Source: Clostridium aquiflavi (GTDB lineage Bacteria; Bacillota; Clostridia; Clostridiales; Clostridiaceae). From it: a stretch of DNA of 64,000 bases. Positions 1 through 8,365 of the stretch are shown piece by piece (the stretch's first letter is position 1; each line of letters starts with the position of its first letter). The position numbers and the translations under genes were made by a program. The notes beneath the pieces were generated by a model. The model was given only the letters and a program-made list of their open reading frames with translations, had not been told where the DNA came from and made no database searches. The stretch spans positions 78,752 to 142,751 of the forward strand of contig NZ_JAVJAN010000001.1 of NCBI RefSeq assembly GCF_031344075.1, given 5' to 3'.

Positions 1-794
1 GCTGTCCATAACAATAAATTATTAGGACAATATTTTAAATACTCCTTTAAGCTACCAGATAAGTGATAATGGAAAATTTCATCACCTTGTAAAAAGATCC
101 CACTAGCTACTGTAATGTCATTTAATTTAACATTAATGCATACATGCTCTAATTTATTTAAATCATCAAAATATTTATCATTGAAATAATAATTTTTTCC
201 TGCATTTAATCTATCCATAGTTTCTATATAAACCTTTTTAAACTCATTTAAATCAAAACTAAATTCCGTAACAAGTCCTGATTTTTTAGCCTTTCTTATA
301 ACGTTTCTATTTTTTGATATAATATCTTGGCTCCATATGTCATCAATGGATTTATTTAAATTAATATAAGTTGTTGTCCTGTTATGACATACTTTAATAT
401 CATCTATAAATATAGTATGATTATCTATCAACGGATGAAACCTAATGAACTCTGCTATAACATTATTTTTTTTGCAAAAATTTCTAAATGCGTCTTCAAA
501 ATCACTAAGAAATTCTGAACCATTAGTATTTGCTAATGGTCCACCATATCCATAAGCAGTTTCTATATCATAATATTCATTTTTTAAGTTATATCCTTTA
601 ATTTTACTCATTATAAATGGATATATTGCTAGATTATCTTTTTCTTCATAAACAAATAGTTTTGCTAATTTATCCTTACCATTTTCATAGAGATTATAAT
701 ATTCACTTTTGAAATATATATCTCTAAAAGATAAAGGTAATTTATTAATATAGTTATCCCATTTCTGAGATGAACTATCTAAAATTTTAATCAT
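1..794 (-). CDS. FemAB/GNAT-like acyltransferase, 3' end outside window
   Basis: A minus-strand gene starts at ATG 794 behind a strong GGAGGTGATGTA site and stays open for 264 codons to the window edge, so its C-terminus is missing. The protein opens MIKILDSSSQKWDNYINKLP. Its middle part (SKNRNVIRKAKKSG, then IFLQGDEIFHYHLSGS) resembles the FemAB-like GNAT proteins of surface-polysaccharide clusters, which transfer amino-acid or acyl groups to amines. It is the last visible gene after the nonulosonic acid genes, so N-acylation of an amino sugar is a plausible but inferred role. It could also be a cell-wall bridge transferase in the FemX style. A 190-bp gap with a weak hairpin separates it from the upstream aminotransferase gene. 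Confidence 0.6.
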   Translation of the reverse strand, partial: MIKILDSSSQKWDNYINKLPLSFRDIYFKSEYYNLYENGKDKLAKLFVYEEKDNLAIYPFIMSKIKGYNLKNEYYDIETAYGYGGPLANTNGSEFLSDFEDAFRNFCKKNNVIAEFIRFHPLIDNHTIFIDDIKVCHNRTTTYINLNKSIDDIWSQDIISKNRNVIRKAKKSGLVTEFSFDLNEFKKVYIETMDRLNAGKNYYFNDKYFDDLNKLEHVCINVKLNDITVASGIFLQGDEIFHYHLSGSLKEYLKYCPNNLLLWT

Positions 795-839
795 TACATC
801 ACCTCCTTTTATATGTATCATCAAATTCAATTAAATTTT

Positions 840-862
840 GAGAATATTTAATAAGTATTCTC
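840..862 (-). terminator. weak hairpin between the FemAB-like and DegT-like genes
   Basis: GAGAATA and TATTCTC form a 7-bp stem with a short AT-rich loop. On the minus strand it is followed by CAAAATTTAATTG, which is only a weak T tract. It may partly terminate the upstream aminotransferase transcript; a chance hairpin is possible. Confidence 0.3.
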
Positions 863-986
863 GCATTTACTACTCATCTCATTTTTTTATAAAGAACAGG
901 CTAACATTGAATTATACTTACTTTAAATTTCATTTTTATCTCTCATAATAATAAAGAAAATTTTTTATATCGTCTCAAATTACTAC

Positions 987-2129
987 TTATTTTAAAATAT
1001 CTTTTAAAGAATTAACTAAAACATCCATATCTTGAGTTTCATATCTCCAGTCAATTTGTAGACTTAAAATTCTTTTAGAAATACTTAAAGACTCTTTAAA
1101 TTCATTTATCCATGGTTCCTTTGATAACTTCCAATGAACTGGTATATATATATTACGTTTCATAAGTTGTTTTTTTATATAATCTCGGTTTTCTATTAAA
1201 ATTGGAAAAACTAAAGGTGTGTTATCATATAAATTTTCTGAATGATTTAAAAAAGTAATTTCTTTTATATTTTTAAGATTTTTAAAAATATATTTATAAT
1301 TTTCACTTCTTTTATCAATCAATTTATTTACTGGAAAATAATTTAAATATTCTTTGTGTTTTGAATTAATTTTAAATATATCTTTTCTTTCATAGTATAC
1401 TTTATGAGCCATGTCGAATAAATGTAAATAATCATTTTCATTTCCTATGCCTTCTAATATAAACTTTGTTTTTATATCTCTTGCATTTTCCATTAATTTA
1501 AAATAGTCATCATTTGCTTCTCTATATTTTAATGAATCATTTATTTTTTTGAATTCTACTAATTTATCACTTTTATTTAATGCCTTAATATTATTTAAAA
1601 TTCTATCTTTATTAAATAAAACTAATGATCCATCTATAGGAAGAAATTTTCTATAACTATTAAATACATAATCTCCAATAAACTTATCTTGCCACTTAAT
1701 CCAAAACTTTTGTACAGCATCTTCAATTATTAAAATCTTTTTTGATTGTAAATTTTTTAAAAACTTCCTTGTACTTTCACTATGATAAAATCCAAAATAA
1801 TCAATAAAAAATACTGCTTTTATATTATATTTACTTATTAAGTTTTCTATAGATTCCATATTAATTGATAAATCTCTATTTATATTATAAAATTTATATT
1901 TAATATTTAGTTTTTCTATTAATTTCACAATTGTTGGACATAAGTAAGAAGGAAGTGCAATTACTTCACCATATTTAAAAGAAATTTCATTTAAAATAAA
2001 CCTTATTGCACTATCCCCTCCACTTAAAAGTAGTCCTTGGCTTTCAATATCATTAAAAATATTTTTATCTTGAAATTTATCTTCAAACCAAAATTCCCCA
2101 CCAATTGGATATTTTAAATTTCTAATCAT
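987..2129 (-). CDS. DegT/DnrJ-like PLP aminotransferase family protein
   Basis: A 380-aa protein with the fold-type-I aminotransferase layout: LLLSGGDSAIRFIL near the N-terminus (PLP phosphate region), then VFFIDYFGFYH, IIEDAVQKFW, and SYRKFLPIDGSLVLFN, where the Lys would carry PLP. The sequence around these motifs is divergent from ordinary sugar aminotransferases such as the neighbouring LegC, so its substrate is unclear. An upstream ATG at 2138 is possible but sits directly on its AAGG. ATG 2129 has AAGG eight bases away and overlaps the stop of the CMP-sugar synthetase gene by 8 bp, suggesting translational coupling. It probably makes a second modification of the same glycan. Confidence 0.6.
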   Translation of the reverse strand: MIRNLKYPIGGEFWFEDKFQDKNIFNDIESQGLLLSGGDSAIRFILNEISFKYGEVIALPSYLCPTIVKLIEKLNIKYKFYNINRDLSINMESIENLISKYNIKAVFFIDYFGFYHSESTRKFLKNLQSKKILIIEDAVQKFWIKWQDKFIGDYVFNSYRKFLPIDGSLVLFNKDRILNNIKALNKSDKLVEFKKINDSLKYREANDDYFKLMENARDIKTKFILEGIGNENDYLHLFDMAHKVYYERKDIFKINSKHKEYLNYFPVNKLIDKRSENYKYIFKNLKNIKEITFLNHSENLYDNTPLVFPILIENRDYIKKQLMKRNIYIPVHWKLSKEPWINEFKESLSISKRILSLQIDWRYETQDMDVLVNSLKDILK

Positions 2130-2829
2130 GTGATACATCCTTATTTTTCATTATTATTTCAGCTATTTTAAAATCAATTTCAGTATCTATATCAATAGAA
2201 GATTCTCTATCCATTACATATCCAGTTAAATTCTCTACTTCAAAGGTTTTTTCTCTTTTTAATGCTTCTGTTTTAGCTAAATAAATTGCACCATTATATC
2301 TATAAATATTGGGTAAGTCCTGCCTCCTTGTAATATTTTTACCTTCCTCAAGAAAATACTTAAGACTTTCATTTTTAAAAATATTTGTCCAGTAAGGATT
2401 AACTTCTGACTTACAAATTGATATAATCCCGTGAAACTTACTTTTAACTAGTTTTTCTATTGCCTCATCAATATGCTGTTCATTTCTAAGTGGAGATGTA
2501 CATTGAAGCAATAAAACATACTCTGGAAAATAACCTTCATATTTTTCAAGATAATCAAGCATATGAAATACACTATCTATTGTTAACGACTTGTCCTTTG
2601 CTAAACTGCTAGGTCTTAAATATGGCACTTCTGATCCATATTTTTCAGCGATGTCTGCAATTTCCTTGTCATCAGTACTTACAACAACTCTTGTAACAAA
2701 TTTACTATTTTTACTTGCTAAAATCGTGTGAGCTATTAATGGTTTTCCATTTAAATTTAATATATTTTTTTTAGGTAGTCCCTTTGACCCACCTCTAGCT
2801 GGAATAATAGCTAATATCTCCGTTTTCAT
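2122..2829 (-). CDS. legF: CMP-nonulosonate cytidylyltransferase (NeuA/LegF/PseF family)
   Basis: A 235-aa nucleotidyltransferase. The N-terminus carries the CMP-sugar synthetase signature AIIPARGGSKGLPKKN (CTP binding), followed by NGKPLIAHTI, VVVSTDDKEIADIA, LLQCTSPLR and RYNGAIYLA. The family activates sialic, legionaminic or pseudaminic acid with CTP. The neighbours legC and legB point to legionaminic acid rather than sialic or pseudaminic acid, but the family alone does not decide this. Length is normal for a single-domain enzyme. The gene lies 27 bp after legC and overlaps the next gene. The condensing synthase (LegI/NeuB) and the epimerase (LegG) are not in the window and may lie beyond the left edge. 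Confidence 0.82.
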   Translation of the reverse strand: MKTEILAIIPARGGSKGLPKKNILNLNGKPLIAHTILASKNSKFVTRVVVSTDDKEIADIAEKYGSEVPYLRPSSLAKDKSLTIDSVFHMLDYLEKYEGYFPEYVLLLQCTSPLRNEQHIDEAIEKLVKSKFHGIISICKSEVNPYWTNIFKNESLKYFLEEGKNITRRQDLPNIYRYNGAIYLAKTEALKREKTFEVENLTGYVMDRESSIDIDTEIDFKIAEIIMKNKDVSHD

Positions 2830-2856
2830 AAATTCTCCTTCTTTTAAATATTCAAC

Positions 2857-4014
2857 TCATTTTTTCAATGCTTGTACAACAGTATCTATATCATCTTTTT
2901 TTAAGTTAGTACTACATGGAATATTTATTATTTTATCTATATAATATTTAGCTTTTTTAACATCATAAGCTTCATATTTTGTATAAGGTTTTTGGTCTTG
3001 TATAAGGTCCCAAATTGGTCTACTTTGAATACCTTTTGATAATAAATATTTAATTAAATCATCTCTTTTAAGTGGATATTCATCTCCTATAACTAAAGAA
3101 TAAAACCAATAATTAGGTTCAATATCATCACTAAATTTTAGTAATGATAATCCTTTTATTTTTTCTATATTACTTTTATAATACTCATAATTTTCCTTCT
3201 TTACACTTATGAACTTGTCTAATTGCTCAAGTTGACCAATTCCTAAAGCCCCTTGTAAATTAGTCATTCTATAGTTATATCCTATTTCATTATGGATATA
3301 ATACAAAGTATCATCCTTTGCTTGAGTCGATAGATATTTAGCTTTAGCTAATAACTTATCATCCTTTGCTACAATCATCCCACCACCACCAGTTGTTATA
3401 ATCTTATTTCCATTGAATGAATATACTCCAAAATCTCCTATTGTACCTGCATATTTTCCTTGGTATAATCCACTTGTAAATTTAGATCCCAAAGCTTCTG
3501 TAGCATCTTCAACAACTTTTAAATTATACTTATTTGCAATGTACACTATCTTATGCATATCAGCAATATTTCCAAAAACATGAACTACCAAAATAGCTTT
3601 AATGTGTCTTTTAGATTTATTATTAATTAAATTTCCATTAACTAGTTTGCATTCTTCTTTGCAAAATCTTTCAAGCTTTTCTACATCAATAGTTAAACTG
3701 TCATCACAATCCATGAATATAGGATTTGCACCAATATATTTAACTGGATTTACGGCTGCAATGAAGGTAAGTGTTGGCACAATAACTTCATCACCTTCAC
3801 ATACTCCACTAAGAATAAGTGATAAATGTAATCCTGCTGTACCACTTTGACAAGCTACAGCACTGTTAACATTTAAGTACTTAGCTATTTCTTCTTCAAA
3901 CTTATTTATATATTTACCGCCAGTTGAAACCCATTCTTCATCTATAGCATCTAAAACATATTTTTTTTCATTTCCCTTTAAATTAGGAACTGATAAAGGT
4001 ATAAATTTTTTCAT
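2857..4014 (-). CDS. legC: LegC-type UDP-4-keto-sugar aminotransferase
   Basis: A 385-aa DegT/DnrJ/EryC1/StrS aminotransferase. Visible motifs are VACQSGTAGLHLSL (PLP phosphate site), VPTLTFIAAVNPV, VVEDATEALGS (Asp contacting the pyridine N) and YSFNGNKIITTGGGG, whose Lys forms the internal aldimine. The family puts an amino group on C4 of a 4-keto-6-deoxy-N-acetylhexosamine nucleotide. The partner LegB-type dehydratase lies directly upstream, as in legionaminic acid operons. Start ATG 4014 is preceded by AAAGGAG. It acts in the cytoplasm on a nucleotide sugar. The exact nucleotide (UDP or GDP) is not visible. Confidence 0.8.
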   Translation of the reverse strand: MKKFIPLSVPNLKGNEKKYVLDAIDEEWVSTGGKYINKFEEEIAKYLNVNSAVACQSGTAGLHLSLILSGVCEGDEVIVPTLTFIAAVNPVKYIGANPIFMDCDDSLTIDVEKLERFCKEECKLVNGNLINNKSKRHIKAILVVHVFGNIADMHKIVYIANKYNLKVVEDATEALGSKFTSGLYQGKYAGTIGDFGVYSFNGNKIITTGGGGMIVAKDDKLLAKAKYLSTQAKDDTLYYIHNEIGYNYRMTNLQGALGIGQLEQLDKFISVKKENYEYYKSNIEKIKGLSLLKFSDDIEPNYWFYSLVIGDEYPLKRDDLIKYLLSKGIQSRPIWDLIQDQKPYTKYEAYDVKKAKYYIDKIINIPCSTNLKKDDIDTVVQALKK

Positions 4015-4091
4015 AAAGTTATCTCCTTTTAATAAAACTCTTTATTTTTACAACCTAGTATTTAAATTAAAAATTCAAACAATATAAAACT

Positions 4092-5081
4092 CTAAAGATT
4101 ATATATATCAGATTTATATCTAACTAAATTTTCTGGCACTCTAAACCAATCTATAGTTTCTTTTATTCCTTCTGCAAAAGTAAATTTAGGTTCCCAATTA
4201 GTTAATTTTTTGATTTTCTCATTAGAACCCAATAATCTGTTAACTTCACTTTTTTCTGGTCTTAATCTTTCCTCATCACATATAATTGTAGCGTCTTTGT
4301 TTATCTGCCGTATAATCTCACTTGCAAGATCTTTTATTGAAATTTCCTTAGAAGTTGCAATATTTATTTCTTCTCCTATAGTTTTTTCAGACTTAGAAAT
4401 TTCAAGAAAACCATTTGCTGTATCTTTTACATAATTAAAATCCCTAGTTGGTGTTAATGATCCTAATTTAATTTGTTTTTCACCACATAATAATTGCGTT
4501 ATTATTGTAGGGATTACAGCTCTTGCTGATTGCCTTGGACCATATGTGTTAAATGGCCTCACTATAGTTAAAGGTAAATTAAAACTCCTATAAAAAGATT
4601 CTGCAATTCTATCAGCGCCTATCTTTGTTGCTGAATAAGGAGATTGTCCTTGAAAAGGATGATTTTCATCTATTGGTACGTATTTAGCAGTACCATAAAC
4701 TTCAGAGGTTGAAGTAATTAATATTCTCTTTGTATTTAACTCTCTAGATGCTTGAAGAACATTTAAAGTTCCCTTTATATTTGTATCTACATATGAATCA
4801 GGTGAGTGATAACTAAACGGAATGGCTATTAAAGCAGCTAAATGAAAAACTTCATCTATTCCATTCATTGCTTCTCTAACACCATTTGGATCTCTTATAT
4901 CACCTGAAAATATATCAATTTTACTTTTTTTATTATTATCTAATGAGTCAAGCCATCCCCATGAATTAAAAGAATTATAATAAACAAAGGCTCTAACATC
5001 ATAACCTTCATCTAATAAAATCTCACACAAATGACTCCCAATAAACCCATCAGCTCCAGTAACTAGTACTTTTTTTTGCAT
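4092..5081 (-). CDS. legB: LegB-type NAD-dependent 4,6-dehydratase
   Basis: A 329-aa extended short-chain dehydrogenase. The Rossmann motif VTGADGFIGSHL lies at residues 6-17, followed by HLAALIAIPFSY, the TSTSEVYG strand, the catalytic YSATK (Tyr-x3-Lys) and RPFNTYGPRQ. The GTARY-like segment and RQSARAVIP are typical of the LegB group of N-acetylhexosamine 4,6-dehydratases, which feed 4-keto-6-deoxy sugar to LegC. It is the first gene of the visible minus-strand cluster. Its leader holds a GC-rich palindrome (5119-5131) and a long hairpin (5178-5222). The ribosome-binding site is GGAAAGCAGGGA. Confidence 0.8.
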   Translation of the reverse strand: MQKKVLVTGADGFIGSHLCEILLDEGYDVRAFVYYNSFNSWGWLDSLDNNKKSKIDIFSGDIRDPNGVREAMNGIDEVFHLAALIAIPFSYHSPDSYVDTNIKGTLNVLQASRELNTKRILITSTSEVYGTAKYVPIDENHPFQGQSPYSATKIGADRIAESFYRSFNLPLTIVRPFNTYGPRQSARAVIPTIITQLLCGEKQIKLGSLTPTRDFNYVKDTANGFLEISKSEKTIGEEINIATSKEISIKDLASEIIRQINKDATIICDEERLRPEKSEVNRLLGSNEKIKKLTNWEPKFTFAEGIKETIDWFRVPENLVRYKSDIYNL

Positions 5082-5118
5082 GAAAAATCCCTGCTTTCCT
5101 ACTAAATGTAAATTTTTG

Positions 5119-5131
5119 GACCCCAGGGGTC
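5119..5131. promoter_or_regulatory. GC-rich perfect palindrome upstream of legB
   Basis: GACCCCAGGGGTC is a perfect odd palindrome in a region that is otherwise almost all A and T. It is about 40 bp upstream of the legB start codon, between divergent transcription units. It could be a protein operator or a leader hairpin. I do not recognise a regulator for it. Confidence 0.45.
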
Positions 5132-5177
5132 ACAATATATAATATTCATTTAAATAATGTACAGTTCATAATATATA

Positions 5178-5222
5178 AAACAAGTGCCTTTAAAATATTT
5201 TTTATTTTAAGGCACTTGTTAT
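5178..5222. terminator. long stem-loop in the legB / DUF969 divergent region
   Basis: ACAAGTGCCTT(T)AAAATA pairs with TATTTTAAGGCACTTGT around a T-rich loop, an 18-bp near-perfect stem. It looks like a terminator, yet both flanking genes point away from it. Neither side has a long T run. It may terminate a short unannotated transcript or be a relic. Confidence 0.5.
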
Positions 5223-5466
5223 TATTTCTTGTAATTCATCATATAAAACTATGAAAATCAACTTAAATCTTACTTAATAAGAAGATAATTCCTTATGAAT
5301 AAATATTATCGTGTTTTTTGATATTTTATGCTCGTTTTTGACAGCTTTTTTACTTAAACGCTCTATTTTGTTGATTGTTTTTTAATTCCTTTAATTTTTT
5401 TAATGGATTTTTATGAAGAAATTCTGTATAATAGTAAAAAATACAATTCGAAAGGACAAAATTTTT

Positions 5467-6138
5467 ATGGAATTAATAGGAATTTTAATAATTATAGTAG
5501 GTTTTGCACTAAAGTTAGACACAATCGCTGTAGTAGTTTCATCTGGTATTATAACTGGATTAGTTTCTGGAATGAGTATTACAGAAATACTTACTACTTT
5601 AGGTGATGCATTTATAAACAATAGAACAACTTGTCTATTTATGCTTACTATACCTGTAATAGGTTTATGTGAAAGATATGGATTGAAAGCAAAAGCTATA
5701 ATGCTTATTCAAAAGGCAAAAGGACTATCAACTGGAATTCTTTTAAGTGGATATACTTTTATAAGAGAAGCAACAATTGCAATGGGAGTTACACTTGGTG
5801 GGCATCCTCAATTTGTTAGACCACTTATTAGTCCAATGGCAGAAGGTGCTTCAATTGCTAAATATAAAGATTTAGATGAAAAAGATTTAGATAAAATCAA
5901 AGCTTACTCAGCAGCTTCTGATAATATTGGGAATTTCTTTGGACAAAATGTATTCATGGCTAATTCTGGAGTACTTTTAATAGCTAGTACTTTGGAAACT
6001 CTAGGTTTAAATGTTGATACACTTCAAATCGCTAAAGCATCTATACCAGTTGCAATAGTTGCATTTATTTTGTGTATAGTACAAAACTATCTTTTAGATA
6101 GAAGCCTAAAGAGAAAATATAGTTCTAAAAATCAATAA
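5467..6138 (+). CDS. DUF969 family membrane protein
   Basis: A 223-aa polytopic membrane protein, about five or six helices, recognisable as DUF969 (ELIGILIIIVGFALKLDTIA, then GYTFIREATIAMGVTLGG and SAASDNIGNFFGQNVFMA). The start at ATG 5467 is preferred over an in-frame ATG at 5413, because AAAGGACAAAATTTTT precedes it and the extra 18 residues are charged and not membrane-like. The next gene is its usual partner DUF979, 18 bp downstream. DUF969/DUF979 pairs commonly sit beside pyroglutamyl peptidase genes and are thought to form a transporter. The substrate has not been seen here; 5-oxoproline or pyroglutamyl peptides is my inference. Confidence 0.8.
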   Translation: MELIGILIIIVGFALKLDTIAVVVSSGIITGLVSGMSITEILTTLGDAFINNRTTCLFMLTIPVIGLCERYGLKAKAIMLIQKAKGLSTGILLSGYTFIREATIAMGVTLGGHPQFVRPLISPMAEGASIAKYKDLDEKDLDKIKAYSAASDNIGNFFGQNVFMANSGVLLIASTLETLGLNVDTLQIAKASIPVAIVAFILCIVQNYLLDRSLKRKYSSKNQ

Positions 6139-6156
6139 TTATGGAGGACATGCTAA

Positions 6157-7086
6157 ATGGATATTAAACAAATTTCTAATATATTACTAGAAATATTTTA
6201 TATCATATTAGGTCTATATATGGCCATTACGATGATATTTACTTTAAAAGACAAAACTCATAAAACTAGAATTGGTACTGCTCTATTCTGGGGAATAATA
6301 TCTATAATTTTTATATTTGGTAAAATAATACCATCTATTGTTACTGGTATTCTTATTGTAGTAATTGCTTTATTATCAGCATTCAAGCAAATTAATATTG
6401 GTACATTAAAGCAATTGGATAGTACCTTTACTAATTTAAAAGCAGAACAATTAGGATTAAAAATATTTGTACCATCATTAACAATTGCTATAATTGCAAT
6501 GATTATTGCTTCATTTACTCCTTTATCAGGAACAGTTGCTATAGGTATATCAGCTACTTCTGCTTTACTTATTACATTTATTCTTACTAAAGCTAAACCT
6601 ATGGAATTTGTTGAAGATAGTAATAGAATGTTCCAATCAGTAGGTGTGTTTGCAATATTACCTCAACTTTTAGCTTCTTTAGGTGCTTTATTTACTGTTG
6701 CTGGAGTTGGTGATATAATATCTAACATTATTTCTGGAGTTATACCTCAAAGTAATCCTTTAGCTGGAGTTATTGCTTATTGCTTAGGTATGGCTATATT
6801 TACAGCAATAATGGGAAATGGATTTGCAGCATTTTCAGTTATAACTGTTGGAATTGGTGTTCCTTTTGTATTTGCTCAAGGTGGAGATCCTGTAATATGT
6901 TCAGCACTTGCTTTAACAGCAGGATTCTGTGGAACATTATTAACTCCAATGGCTGCTAACTTCAATATGTTACCAGCTGCATTATTAGAAATAAAAGATA
7001 CAAATGCAGTAATAAAAGCTCAAGCACCATTATCTTTAATTTTATTATTAGTACATATAGTTCTTATGTATACATTAGGATTTTAA
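6157..7086 (+). CDS. DUF979 family membrane protein
   Basis: A 309-aa membrane protein with about eight to ten hydrophobic segments, recognisable as DUF979. It starts MDIKQISNILLEIFYIILG, has a short cytoplasmic segment near residues 85-105, and a conserved C-terminal half with MGNGFAAFSVITVGIGVPF and GFCGTLLTPMAANFNMLPAA. These polar, glycine-rich re-entrant-like segments resemble those of secondary transporters. GGAGGACATGCTAA precedes the start. It follows DUF969 by 18 bp and precedes pcp, so the two membrane proteins probably act together. A decayed MITE copy lies between this gene and pcp. Confidence 0.8.
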   Translation: MDIKQISNILLEIFYIILGLYMAITMIFTLKDKTHKTRIGTALFWGIISIIFIFGKIIPSIVTGILIVVIALLSAFKQINIGTLKQLDSTFTNLKAEQLGLKIFVPSLTIAIIAMIIASFTPLSGTVAIGISATSALLITFILTKAKPMEFVEDSNRMFQSVGVFAILPQLLASLGALFTVAGVGDIISNIISGVIPQSNPLAGVIAYCLGMAIFTAIMGNGFAAFSVITVGIGVPFVFAQGGDPVICSALALTAGFCGTLLTPMAANFNMLPAALLEIKDTNAVIKAQAPLSLILLLVHIVLMYTLGF

Positions 7087-7091
7087 ATAAT

Positions 7092-7230
7092 GACTATTTT
7101 TTACATAGTACTGATATATTCATAAGCAAATCTGGACTAAGTAATTGGGGCTTTGCTTATTAAATATAGTCTTAAAACACAATATAGTAGATTGATATTG
7201 CATATATCAAGGCATTACTAGAACCTAGCT
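7092..7230. mobile_element. degenerate copy of the dispersed MITE
   Basis: The left part (GTACTGATATATTCATAAGC) and right part (TTGCATATATCAAGG, then GAACCTAGCT) match the two ends of the intact MITE at 57502-57718 with many changes and a shorter centre. No target duplication survives. It separates DUF979 from pcp. Confidence 0.5.
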
Positions 7231-7267
7231 ACAAATTAACATTATATTAAAAAGGACGTGAATTTAA

Positions 7268-7909
7268 ATGAAAGTTTTAATAACTGGATTTGATCCATTT
7301 GGTGGAGAAAGTATAAACCCAGCATTAGAGGCTGTAAAAAAGCTTCCAAATACAATAAGCAATGCTGAAATAATAAAATTAGAAATTCCTACTGTTTTTA
7401 AAAAATCATTAGAAAAAATAGAAGAGAATATATTAGCTCATAAACCTGATATAGTAATCTCAATAGGGCAAGCTGGAGGTCGTTTCGGAATTACACCAGA
7501 AAGAGTTGCAATAAACATTGATGATGCTAGAATCGAAGATAACGAAAAAAATCAACCAATAGATTTAAAAGTATTTGAAGATGGAGAAAATGCATATTTT
7601 GCTACTCTTCCAATAAAAGCTATGGTTAAAGAAATGCAAGAAGCTGGCATTCCTAGTTCAGTTTCAAACAGTGCTGGAACTTTTGTATGTAACCATGTTA
7701 TGTATGGAGTATTATATATGATAAATAAAAAATATCCTAATATAAAGGGTGGCTTTATACATGTTCCATATATACCATCTCAAGTAGTTAATAAACCAAA
7801 TATGCCTTCTATGTCAATTGAAGATATTTCTAAAGGATTAGAATTAAGTATTAAAGCAGCAGTTGAAAATAATGAAGATATAAAAACTGCCCAAGGAGAA
7901 ATTTGCTAA
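7268..7909 (+). CDS. pcp: pyroglutamyl peptidase I (C15 family)
   Basis: A 213-aa cytoplasmic cysteine peptidase that removes N-terminal 5-oxoproline from peptides. The N-terminus VLITGFDPFGGESINPA is the family signature. The catalytic triad is visible as Glu78 (GITPERVAIN), Cys141 (SAGTFVCNHVMYG) and His165 (GGFIHVPYIPSQ). Length is normal. The ribosome-binding site AAAAGGACGTGAATTTAA precedes ATG 7268. The stop overlaps the start of the gamma-glutamylcyclotransferase-like gene (TAATG), so the two are translationally coupled. The DUF969/DUF979 pair upstream is its usual neighbour. Confidence 0.93.
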   Translation: MKVLITGFDPFGGESINPALEAVKKLPNTISNAEIIKLEIPTVFKKSLEKIEENILAHKPDIVISIGQAGGRFGITPERVAINIDDARIEDNEKNQPIDLKVFEDGENAYFATLPIKAMVKEMQEAGIPSSVSNSAGTFVCNHVMYGVLYMINKKYPNIKGGFIHVPYIPSQVVNKPNMPSMSIEDISKGLELSIKAAVENNEDIKTAQGEIC

Positions 7910-8349
7910 TGAGCAATATTAATATCTTCGTTTACGGTAGTTTAAGAGAAGGCTTTTTTAATTATAATAAGTATTTAGATGGTAAAGTAATTGAAGCTAA
8001 GCCTGCTCTACTTAAAGGAATGCATTTATATCATATGCCTTATAAAGGTTATCCTGCTATACTACCAGGTGATGGAAAAGTACTTGGTGAAATAATAAGC
8101 ATTAAAGATTATAATAGTACACTTAAAGCTATTGATGATATGGAAGGCTTTATAAGTTCAGATAATCCTAATAATGAATATAATAAAATTCTTTTAGAGG
8201 TAGAACATTTAAACACTAAAACTAAAGAAAATTGTTATGTTTATTTTTATAATAAAGATATAGATTCAATATTTAGTGAAAAATCTATACATATTCCAGA
8301 TGGCGATTGGAAAAATTATATGATAAATACAAATAAAAGTCACTCATAA
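7909..8349 (+). CDS. gamma-glutamylcyclotransferase-like (AIG2/GGCT fold) protein
   Basis: A 146-aa protein with the family opening VYGSLREG (the YGSL loop that binds the gamma-glutamyl group), then GYPAILPGDGKVLGEI and AIDDMEGF; the Glu near residue 80 in DDMEGF is where the catalytic acid of the family lies. Enzymes of this fold cyclise gamma-glutamyl amines to 5-oxoproline. The true start is ATG 7909 behind AAGGAG; an in-frame TTG at 7903 lies too close to that site. It is coupled to pcp by a TAATG overlap, so two 5-oxoproline-releasing enzymes are made together. Confidence 0.8.
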   Translation: MSNINIFVYGSLREGFFNYNKYLDGKVIEAKPALLKGMHLYHMPYKGYPAILPGDGKVLGEIISIKDYNSTLKAIDDMEGFISSDNPNNEYNKILLEVEHLNTKTKENCYVYFYNKDIDSIFSEKSIHIPDGDWKNYMINTNKSHS

Positions 8350-8363
8350 AATGAGTGACTTTT
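8335..8363. terminator. bidirectional terminator between pcp operon and rbsR
   Basis: AAAAGTCACTCAT, loop AAA and ATGAGTGACTTTT form a perfect 13-bp stem flanked by A and T runs on both sides. It covers the stop of the GGCT-like gene and ends just before the rbsR stop, so it serves both convergent transcripts. Confidence 0.9.
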
Positions 8364-8365
8364 AT

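Noticed and set aside
5413..5466. Upstream in-frame ATG for the DUF969 gene adding 18 residues
   Set aside because: The extra residues are basic and polar, and the better ribosome-binding site (AAAGGA) serves ATG 5467.
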